NCBI GenBank assembly: GCA_964007475.1
Contig: OZ023273.1
Location: forward strand, 10,925,922 to 10,989,921
DNA from: Hybos culiciformis
Taxonomy: Eukaryota; Arthropoda; Insecta; Diptera; Hybotidae
DNA: 64,000 nt
Direction of reading: 5' to 3'
Shown here: piece after piece, positions 1 through 10,065 of the stretch
How positions within the stretch are numbered: position 1 is the stretch's first letter
Layout: every line of letters starts with the position of its first letter
The notes under the pieces: model-generated
Told to the model about the DNA's origin: nothing
Database searches by the model: none
Seen by the model: only the letters and a program-made list of their open reading frames with translations
Program-made: the position numbers and the translations under genes

Positions 1-1470
1 TATTTTTAAAAATAAATTTAATGTAATTATTTATATAATAAAACTTTTCATCATTATTCGTTAATCTAATAATAAAGCATTAAAAGTAAAGCATTTAAAG
101 TAATTTATAACATATTGATAGTAAAGTGCAATGCGTTTTAAAATCTATTAAATTCGAACTATAAACATAAAGCATGATGAAATTTCAAAGGGATGAATAC
201 CAAATCATATGTCATCGTATCTAATTAAATTTATGTTAAGAACGTTATAAAAAAATATTTCTCATTGCAAATAATATACATATGCAGGGCGTTCCGGTAA
301 AAATTTTTTCCAAAAAAAGCACTGTATGTATATAATAGGTGTAGAATATTTTTAAATGAAATGAAGAATTCTCTTATAGCTTCGGCAAATTATCATATTA
401 CTTATTATTTTAATACTTTATGTGTTTTTTTTTTATTACTTATCATGAAAATGTATTATTGCAATAATAGATCAAACAATTTGTTAAAATTTCGAAAGGG
501 ACATACTTAAATCAAATCTGTTTTAGAAGAAAAAGGAAAATCAAATGCAATCACTTTTATTTCTGTAAATTACATAAATATTCTTTTCGGCAAAAAACAT
601 GTGATGGGTACACCTATTAAATTAATAAAATAAATTATTTTATATAGTTAGTCTGTCAATTATAAGATATTATTTAATACTAATTTTTAAACAAGAAAAT
701 AAGATATTCAACCAAGAATTTTTAATTGCGGTTAAAATTTAATAACTTTTAAATCGAAGTCAAAATTTAACAAAATAAACTGTTTTAGATTCAAATTAAA
801 AATAAAACGATAATTGAAATGATTGATCTACTAGAGAGGTCTTACTTCAAACGGAAGTCCCAATGGTATTATGTTATGTTATGTCAGATAACCAAAATTA
901 TGAAGCACATATCCGGATTATATTTTTTAGTTCTGAAAGTAATATTTTATTTCCACACTTAATTAATTCGTTGTTTATTGATAAACTTATTTAAAAAAAA
1001 TAAAATTAAAATTGATGAAAAATTTATTAAAATAAAAGGTGATTTTACACCAACACCGAAGTGCCCCACAGAGAAAATCGAAAACATTTGCAGGCTTAGC
1101 CAGACAGGTTGCATAGAAGAAGGGTTGTATTCATTCATACCCTGCAGCAATAGGCGAAAGCGAAAGGCTTTTACTCGCATAGCCATAGCTTAAGTTGAAA
1201 ACGAGCAGAGATACGGGATACGCATAGCTACAGGTTAATTTGTTACTTTTTTTACCTACACAAATTGATACATTTTTTGGGAGATTTTTTGTTATGAAAT
1301 TTAACACAAAAAAAAATAAAAATCGCCCAAAAAAAAAGAATGAAAATCATTATGAAAATCAACCAAAAAAATGTTGGATTATTTTTCGTCAAAGGCTTCT
1401 TGGCGGTTTGGCTTTTGATCATATTTCTTAGAGTTTAAAAAAATCCATTAAAAATCATCTTAATTTTATT
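1..1470. other. AT-rich intergenic DNA downstream of TTI1
   Basis: No convincing exon is visible. Open frames near 960-1190 and 1240-1430 are short, lack similarity I can recognise and are not supported by splice structure. The segment around 1090-1240 is less AT-rich than its surroundings and may be an old repeat, but no ends are visible. Confidence 0.6.
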
Positions 1471-4400
1471 CTATTGAATATTTATTTCTTTTAATATAAA
1501 AGTAATGTTCTTACAAAAATTAGGTTTCTTTCTTATATCTAATAATTTTAAAAAAATTAATGGTTTATTGTATTTAGTTAAATCAATTAAGCTTTTGATG
1601 CAACTCTCCTGTAATAATTTCGGCTGTTTTTCATCCAAATATAACACAATTGAATTTATAATATGGTCCAAATGTTTGTGTTTAACTTCCAAATTTATTA
1701 TTAAACTTGAAAAATTTTCTAGTAATTTTAATTGCAATTTAAATTCTTGAGTTTGGCTAAAAAAGAAAAAATTTACAAATTTTAATAAAAACAATATTGT
1801 ATTACACATGTTACATGTATATGATTGTCGAAAGGCGCTTTTATTGAAGGGAACAATTGTCGACATTTACCTAATGTTCACCTAATATGGTTGTTATTAA
1901 TTAAATTAGAGAAATTTGAAAATAAATTTTAATTTTTTTTTCTGATTTCCAAAATCTAATTGAATATTTTATTTTTTGAGAACTGTAAAATTTATATAAA
2001 TTTAAATGTTAAAATTTTAGAATATTAAATATCAAAATCAACACGGTCAACACCAGATTGAAAAGTATTTTATCGAAAAAAAATTGGACGGGAAATAAGA
2101 AAAATAATTAAATTTAATTTACATTATCGTACTGTACATATTTTATTTGTTTTTTTTTAGTCATAACGAAAATGAGGGTATTGCTGAATAGTTTGGATAG
2201 TTAATATTTTCAAAAATTTTACCAAAGTGTATTTGAAAAATTATCTAATATTCGAAACATATTTTGTAGCTTACAAGATTTGATGAAATATTCAAGAGGA
2301 CTAGCAATTGATATGCAAATACAGTTAAGTTAAAGTTATATATAATTATGGTTATTTTCTCTTCTCATTTAAGAAACTGCAGTACTTACGATAAACTAAT
2401 TTCTTTAGTACTATTAATTGATGACTTTTGTAAAAATTTATTTAAAAACGGCAATATATCACTGAAAATAAAAATTAAAACAATAAAAATTTAAAACTAG
2501 GAATTAGGTAATAGTAGTAAAATAAGCACGTTGTGTTGTTATTGAATACTTAGGTCCTCTTAGTGATTCATTGCAACCTCAAAGGTTGTAGGAATTCTAA
2601 AAAAAGCGCTACGAAACTTATCCGATACCATTGACCTCTAAATATATTAAAATATGTTAATACATTTCGGAGGATAATTATTAATTACAAAAAATGTATG
2701 ACGGTATTCGGTTTCTGAATACTTCTTTAACAGCATGATCAGATCAAACAAATTTGTACGGGAAAATTTTGGATTTTATTTTCCATCAACTTTTTTTTCT
2801 CGCAAACCACTTTTTTTATAAAATTTAATTATAGTACAAATTGTACAAAAATGTGTAAAACAATGGCCTGAGTTGTTTTAACATCAGCTGGTTTTAGTAT
2901 TTTGTTATAAAATCTAATTAAAAAAAATAAAACCTGGCACAACAAAGCTTATTATTTATGAAAGTATTATATCTTACTCCAATGTAGATTTTAATAAGAA
3001 TGATCTTGCACATTTTGCTAATGTTTCAAGCAATGAAAAGCATCTATTAAGAACAATGGGATCATTTTCTTTAAAACGCTCCGAAAATGGTTGCCAAATC
3101 AAATATACTAATGGTAACAATTCATCTTCATAATCTTCCAAAATTGGTAGCCCAGTAATTAAGCAATCTAAAGCAGCTACTTGTTGTATTTTATTTTTTG
3201 ATGGAATAAATTTCAAAGTTTCGCTCAATATTTTTAAAATTAATTGTACATATTTCGGAATTTCTTTTTTAGTTTGATCTTCATAACGATCTTCATCCAT
3301 TTCTTCTTTTTGAAAATTGTCATTATTCCTATCAATATCAGTATTATCTTCATTTAAAATTCCGTCAATTACAGTTTTTTCAAAAATTTGAACAAAACTT
3401 TCATAAAGATCTTCCAAATTTTTATTATCATGATATTTTATTTGTGAATCAACCATATTTTCAGTTTCTTTAGACCATAACTCCGCATTCATCAAAAAAA
3501 TGTTCAGAACTCTTAAATATGAATTTGTATTTTCAACTTCAACACTTGAAATTTTAGATAATTCATCTAGAATTGTATTTATAATGTTTTCTAAGTGTGA
3601 AATGGAATTCTTTGAGCCATATCTTAACACAACAGATAAAATGTCCACAGCTATATGACTTTCCTTATTCTAAAACAAAATCCAAAACAATTAGTAATGA
3701 TTAATAATATTCGAAAGTTTGTTTCGATTGCTTCCATCCACTCTGATATCATAAGGGCTACTTATATATATTTATATTTGGTTCAAAATTTGAAACCTTA
3801 TTGAAAATAAACTACATTTTGGGGTTGCCCCAAATAACAAACAAGATAAAACAAAGAATTGGTTTAATTTAAAATACAATTCAAAAACTTTGATTTGCTG
3901 TTTCTTTTCAACTATAAAGTAAAATTTAAAACATTGATATTATTAGTCTTTATTAGTAGATAATACGTTTCTATTTTACTCAAGATCATATTTTGTCCGT
4001 TTAATTTCTCTTAATTTACTATAAAGCAAGAATTTGGATTACATTTAACAAAATTTTAATAACCAAAACAATGAACCGAATTAGAATTTATTTTTGATTG
4101 ACTCTAACTATCCTTTGTTCTATTCTTTACTTAAGATGAAATTGAAATCATATAGTGAAAATGTATAATTAACTCTTATATAAACGTTAACATATAATAA
4201 ATTTACCTTTTTCAAAGAAATATTGATGTGATATGAAATATAATCCGAAAAATTTTCTATTAAATCTGATACTTTTGTAAAATTCAAAGATTTCCGAATA
4301 CTGTTCAAAGCAAAACTTCCACTTTTATGTATCATATAATTACTGCTGGCAGTTTTTTGTAACACTTTATGCAAACTTTTAAAAATATATGGTTTAAATT

Positions 4401-7366
4401 TTTCGCCTAATGCCAATGCCATATGACCAAGAGAGTCTAAAACTAAACAAGTGTGAAGAACATTAAATTTTACATCAGTAACATTTACTACATCAGGTTC
4501 AGGTTCTGTAATATACAAAAATTTAAATTAAAACTAGTCCCAAGCTGCATGTTGTTAATAAAAACAAACTAAAATTACCATCGTCTTCATCTAAATCGAT
4601 GTCTTGAATTCTTATTTCAATAGCAGATTCATATAATCCGGGAGTTTTATCAACAAAATAATATGAGGGCTTAATATAAAAAAAATGAGAGATTTATTAA
4701 AATTAAAATAACATTTTTTATAGATTGAAAAATTATAGAATATTTTAGTTCTAAACTCTGACAAACCTTTTCGACTTTTAGATGTTGAATGCTATCTGGC
4801 CGGAGTGCTAGATGCCAGTGAATGTCATCCAAAAGTTCTTCAACAAATAAATTTGTTAAATTATCTGAAATTTCATCTTGTGCCAGAATCAACATTAAAA
4901 TTAATATTGATTCATTTACAGCAAACTGATCTTTTCTAATAAATTTCATTAAATTGTCTGTTATATTCATAACTAGTGAAGTTATTTTACCTATTCTATT
5001 ACAAATATCTGTCAATATTTTTATCATGTCTTCAGATGCTACTTTTTTTAAATTTCTCCAATCAAATTTAACCTCGTCTGCATTCTCATCGATTGCCCTC
5101 AATGCATACTCCTCCATTAATAAGTTTTGTTTTAATTCTAATTCAAATATTGATATTAAATTTAATAAAAAGTTTTCTGTATTTCTAGGAATAAGGAAAA
5201 TTTGTTTTAAATTTTGCTCAGGTAACAAATTAAAAAAACCTTTAAGAAATAAGAATTCCGATAATTGTTCGGATTTTTCAGATCTTTCTATAATTCTCGG
5301 TAATTGTGTTAAATGAGATTCAAATAAATCGAAAATAATTGTGTTTATATATATCTCCGTATTTGATTTTGTTAAATCCTCCATTGTTTGTATGCACAGG
5401 CCGCTAATCCTTAAATTAGAATCTTGTGAAAGAGCTATTATACTTTCTAAAAATATTACAAAATTTTCATTTTGTAAATTTTTTGAACATTTCTCAGCTA
5501 ATGTGCAACACATTTGAGCATATTCGTATCGAATTCCATCCGAAAAATTTGATCGCAATTGTACCAATTTTAAAAATATGAGTCTTATTTTAAGCGCTGA
5601 AACTCTAAACCATTCCAATGTTCTACCTTTTTTGACTAAATTTTTAAAATTCTCTTCTTGAGTTTTTGATTTATTTTTGCTATATAGTATTTCATCATTC
5701 GTGAAATTTTCAAATCTTTTAGAATCTTTAATCAATTTTAAAAAATCTTGATTATTTAATTTTTTTTCAGCTTTAGTTGATACATCATCTTCAAATATTA
5801 TAAAAATTATTTGTGATAAAGATTTGATTGCATCCTAAAAATGGATTATTTATTCATTTAATAATTATTACAAATATAACAACTATTTTAGTGCATATTA
5901 AGAAAATAATTAAAAAGAACATACCTATGTGAACATTTTTTTTTAATTTAAGGAAATTTTCAACATTCAATTTTAAGTTATTAGGCAGCTCGATAAAAAA
6001 CTATTTTTTAAAGGAATTGCTCAATTTACAGACTTACAGTTATTAAACGTTCGCCTATTTTTTCGTTTTCAATGCTAATTTTCAATAACACTTGTAAAAT
6101 TTTTGGCAGGAAAACAAATGTAATATCAGCAATTTTGGATCTTAGTACAAAATTGGTAATATCAGCACCTTCTCCTACATAAAATAATGCTTGCAAGCAA
6201 TTAACTGCTGCATTTCTGAAATCAACGTTAAAAACAAATCCTAGTATTACTCTTACATTAAAATCATGAAATAATAAAAAATGTATACCTCAATTTTCTA
6301 TATTTCTCTTTCTCAATCAAATCAACACAGGTCACGGCTATTTTACCAATAAAAGTACAATTATTCTGATTATAAAATTTATCCAAAACTTCAAGAATTG
6401 AGCACTTAAAAGCTTCACTAATGCATTCTACAACTGCTAGCTTTATTTCTTCTGATAAATTCAATTTCATACAACCAGTTTGAAAATCGTGAATTTCTCT
6501 TAATGTTATAATAACTATGGTCTTTAATCCATTTTCATCTCTTATTTTCGTTAATTTAAGTAAGTTAGTTAAGGTGATGATTAGTTCAGTTGTCATTTCT
6601 AAGTTTTTCCTAAAAAAAAGAACCAAAACAAAAACTTCAGCTTTGAGATATAAATTTAACTTATCAAGTTTTTATCTTATTTCCAACTATGCAAACTTGC
6701 GACTTGATATTCGTATTGTACGATACAGCGACCTTATTTTTTGTTTCTTTTTCTTACTTTTTTGTACTATAAGTATAAATAATAAATAACTTTATTGTCT
6801 CTAGTATAACAGATTTATAACTATTAAGTTGACTTATTTTGAAAAAATTGTAATGTATATTAAGCATATAAGTACCTGTACTAATCACTTATATCCCCAA
6901 AAAAAAAAAATTGTTTACTCAACTCACCCAAGTGATAAGTCATCAATTTTTGTCACTAATGTAGCCGTTAGCATTGAAACAATTTGGTCTAGCGCCTGCA
7001 GTAAAAAGAAAATATTTAGATATTAGGTGTATAGAATAGATAGATATCTAGTAATTTCAAATTATTACAACTTTTTGTAGTACAACCTTGAGGTATAAAA
7101 TCATAAATCATAGAATTACACGTCGAAGTTTATATGATTCTGATGTTTTCGGAAATAAATATTAGATCCTAAATAGCTAACATAAATAACTACCTAACAT
7201 ACTTTTCTTTTTTTTATTTAACTTTTAATTTTAAACTCACCGAATTCTCAAAATCTGATTTAGTTAAATCATCAAGATTTTTCCGAAACTTTCTTAAATG
7301 TTCGATGTCTGAAGAACGAAGAAAAATTTCAAATGATGGACGTATTTTTGTTCGAAATTTTTCCAT
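1471..7366 (-). CDS. TTI1: TELO2-interacting protein 1 (TTI1) homolog, with a 2-nt frameshift in exon 4
   Basis: Likely HEAT-repeat scaffold of the TTT complex (TELO2-TTI1-TTI2), which with HSP90 matures PIKK kinases such as mTOR, ATM and ATR. Ten coding exons on the minus strand: 7241-7366, 6928-6995, 6289-6609, 6038-6217, 4767-5834, 4579-4669, 4207-4505, 2978-3669, 2390-2461, 1471-1756. All junctions are GT-AG and the phases close. The total is 3203 nt; removing 2 nt gives 1066 codons plus stop, close to the usual family length of about 1090. Family-like segments are the exon 4 helix beginning NAAVNCLQALFY, exon 7 with DSLGHMALALG, and exon 8 with LPLVYLIWQPFSERF followed by LLETLAKCARSFL. 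The start is the ATG at 7366 (MEKFRTKIRP); the longer frame upstream begins at GTG. Exon 4 carries an extra TA step at about 6179-6184 that puts a stop in frame, so the allele or the assembly is broken there. The TTI1 identification is from recall of family sequence. Confidence 0.78.
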
Positions 7367-7798
7367 ATTTTGAAAATTGCTGCTTGATTCCAAGCTTATT
7401 TCTAGTTTCAGTTTGAATGAAATGCACAACCCAGACACAAACTGGAAACACTAAATGTACTAGGTCTACTTAGTGGTTTCTTAATAGTTATTATATGGAA
7501 AAAATGAGCTTATGCAAGTTATTAATGTAGGATAAGCATTATTCAAGTTCTAAAGCTATAATGCGTGCGAATCCCTTATATTAATAATAAAATAAATGTT
7601 AAATTTTAATTATTTTCGATTTATCCTCTGTTCCGTATTGTATTCTTTTTCTATCTCTTCAGTGTCATTATTCCATCATCGATCATATTTTGTTATTTTT
7701 ATTAATATTATTAATTTACGAATTATCAAAAATTACAAATTCAAATATGCAAATAAATCAGACCAAGACCAGACATCAAACTGCAACTGACTTCAAAG
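7367..7798. other. Spacer 5' of TTI1
   Basis: AT-rich sequence holding the presumed promoter and 5' UTR of the minus-strand TTI1 gene. No motif I would name. It ends in the 8-bp target duplication CTTCAAAG (7791-7798) of the adjacent transposon. Confidence 0.5.
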
Positions 7799-8115
7799 CA
7801 GCTGACGCCGACGAGTTTTTGGCTGCGGCGACGCGCTTAGAAAAAAAAGTAAGCGACGGGCAGCGCCATCGGCGTGCAAAAAAAAAAAAAAAAGGCAAGG
7901 CAAAAAAAAAAAAAAAACAAAAAAAAAAAAAAAAAATTGAAAAAAATAACTAAAAAACCGAAAAAATATAAGAAATTTTTTTGGCACGCCGATAAAAAAT
8001 ATAAAATGCGACGAAGTGCGTACGCCCTGAGAAGTCGACAAAAACGTTTTGCGACGGCGGACAAGAAAATCGGTTGCGATGGGCAGCGCACGGCGTATTT
8101 TCTTGTCGGCGTCTG
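7799..8115. mobile_element. hAT-like MITE, copy 1 (317 bp)
   Basis: The element begins CAGCTGACGCCGACGAG and ends CTTGTCGGCGTCTG, so its termini are imperfect inverted repeats of CAG(CT)GACGCCGAC. It is flanked by a perfect 8-bp direct repeat, CTTCAAAG, at 7791-7798 and 8116-8123. An 8-bp duplication with CAG/CTG ends suggests the hAT superfamily. The interior has long A-runs and no credible coding capacity; the open frames across it are low-complexity. A second copy in opposite orientation lies at 9473-9780. Confidence 0.85.
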
Positions 8116-8306
8116 CTTCAAAGGATCAGAGGCACAGCAAAGCAGAGGTTTGTTTTGTTTGTTTTCTTTCTTGTTTATTGTTTTGTTTACCTTATTTATC
8201 CCATACTATCATGAGATATCAGTATAAGATATCTCAATGACAGACTAACGAAAATGAATATTTTTCTTTCAAAAAAAAAAATAAATAGGCTCCATTTTCA
8301 TAATAT

Positions 8307-8627
8307 CAGGCTCAGACGCCGTCAAAAAAATAAGCCGACCCGTCGTCGCGCCGCGTCTTTTTTCGATTAGTCGTCGTCGTTGAATTTTACGCGGCTGGTC
8401 GTGGATTTGCGCCGTAAGAATTTGCTTCAAAAATCAGGAAAAAAAAATTTTTTTTTCTTTTTTGGTTTCAATTTTTTACCGAAAAATTTTTTTTTTCGGA
8501 ATAAAATTTTTTTTTTGGGAAAAAATTCGAGTCGACTGACTGGGCCGTCGCCGCGCGGTCGTCACGTTTTTCACAGCTCAGTCGCGATAAGTCGTCGTCG
8601 TGAAAAAATCCACGGCGTCTGAGCCTG
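8307..8627. mobile_element. Non-autonomous hAT-like MITE (321 bp) with perfect 8-bp TSD
   Basis: Termini are CAGGCTCAGACGCCGT and its inverse, 16 bp perfect. The element is flanked by the 8-bp direct repeat CATAATAT at 8299-8306 and 8628-8635. The interior consists of GTCGTCG-type and T-rich stretches arranged partly as inverted copies. A diverged relative with the same terminal pattern lies at 59659-60048. No coding capacity. Confidence 0.88.
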
Positions 8628-8965
8628 CATAATATGTAATTGTGTGTATTATACACCCACTGAAAATTAATTAATTTTCTTTTGCGTTTCGGTTTAATTT
8701 AAAAAAATTAAATACGAGTGGCATTGAGAGAAAAATAAAAAAATAAATTAATAGCAAAATCAATAAATAAATTATTTGTTTACAGCAATTGTATATGAAC
8801 ATTTTTTGTTTACAACAATTGCATATAAAATTGAAAGTTTTTGTAAGTCCTAGTTTGCTGGAATAAATGAATTATTAACTTTTGATTTAACTATTTTGTT
8901 TAAATTGCTTTCATATAAAATGTCCACTGACCCACTATAAGTCTAAAACAATCTCATCTTAAGGA

Positions 8966-9270
8966 GTAAACACAATTGGGGCGACAACAACGGCGACAAC
9001 GACGACTACAACGACAACGACAGCGATGTCACTGGAGTGAACACAATTACTGCGACGGCGACGAAATAAATAAACAGGAAAAAAATAAACAAATAGAAAA
9101 ATAAACAAAACAATTATATGGTTGTCGTTGTCGCCCGGCGACAAAATAGTAACATTTCTAATATGTCGCCAGTCGTCTCAATTGTGTTCATTCTCATAGA
9201 AATATATGGTTTCTATTTTTTTGATAGTCGCTATCGCTGTCGTTGTCGCTGTCGCCCCAACTGTGTTTAC
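8966..9270. mobile_element. Inverted-repeat element rich in GACRRC triplets
   Basis: The ends are GTAAACACAATTGGGGCGAC at 8966-8985 and its near-inverse at 9251-9270. Just inside are arrays of CGACAACGAC-like triplets on one side and GTCGTTGTCGCTGTCG on the other, so the arms can pair over a long stem. A second inverted pair (GAACACAATT near 9033, AATTGTGTTC near 9180) sits inside. No target duplication was found. Same end family as 9278-9428. Confidence 0.65.
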
Positions 9271-9277
9271 TACATTA

Positions 9278-9428
9278 TGCTGAAAACACAATTGGGGCGA
9301 CGGCGACGGCGACAGCGATTTTTCATATAAAAAAATCGCCTCAATTGTTTCATTCTCATACAAATATATGGTTTTTGACAGTCGCTATCGCTGTCGCCGT
9401 CGCTGTCGCCCCAATTGTGTTTTCAGCA
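9278..9428. mobile_element. Short MITE (151 bp) with TTA target duplication
   Basis: The terminal inverted repeat starts TGCTGAAAACACAATTGGGG and continues through GACGGC triplets; the opposite end mirrors it. TTA is present on both sides (9275-9277 and 9429-9431). A 3-bp TTA duplication is typical of PIF/Harbinger-type elements; the assignment is an inference. The interior is only about 70 bp. Confidence 0.7.
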
Positions 9429-9472
9429 TTAAGCGAATTTTACCCGACCACTGGACAGACGCCGACACTGGA

Positions 9473-9780
9473 CAGACGCCGACAAGAAAATACGCCGTGC
9501 GCTGCCCATCGCAACCGGTTTTTTTGTCCGCCGTCGCAAAACGTTTTTGTCGACGTCTCAGGGCGTACGCACTTCGTCGCATTTTATATTTTTTATCGGC
9601 GTGCCAAAAAAATTTCTTATATTTTTTCGGTTTTTTAGTTATTTTTTTCAATTTTTTTTTTTTTTTTTTTGCTCTTTCCTTTTTTTTTTTGTTTTTTTTT
9701 TGCACGCCGATGGCGCTGCCCGTCGCTTACTTTTTTTTCTAAGCGCGTCGCCGCAGCCAAAAACTCGTCGGCGTCGGCTG
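9473..9780. mobile_element. hAT-like MITE, copy 2 (inverted relative to copy 1)
   Basis: This is the reverse complement of the element at 7799-8115 over nearly its whole length. The internal poly-T tract differs in length. The flanking direct repeat is CACTGGA (9466-9472 and 9781-9787), 7 bp, perhaps an 8-bp duplication that has lost a base. The left end is preceded by a 17-bp tandem duplication of ACTGGACAGACGCCGAC (from about 9450). With copy 1 it forms a foldback about 2 kb long. Confidence 0.82.
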
Positions 9781-10065
9781 CACTGGAAGCTGATATCCCT
9801 GATATCTGACACAGACACAACACAACACACAAGTCAGCTTGTAATAATTTACGGACTGATTACAAACTAATACAACATATCTACAGATGTAGGTATATGA
9901 TTTTTTTTTGTTTTCTCTTTTCACAAATTAAAATTTAATAATTTTTGGTTTTTTTTTGGATGGAATGAAATTAGTCAAATTTTAGTTTTTTATTTTAATT
10001 TTAAGTTTTTGTTTTGAGAAATAAAATAAGAAAAATAAATTTTGCCCATTTTTTTTTTTAATAAA

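Noticed and set aside
7367..7438. Longer N-terminus for TTI1
   Set aside because: The extended frame starts at GTG; the first ATG is at 7366.
7793..8240. Several long lysine- and phenylalanine-rich open frames
   Set aside because: They translate the poly-A/T and inverted-repeat parts of MITEs; both strands and both copies give frames of the same quality.
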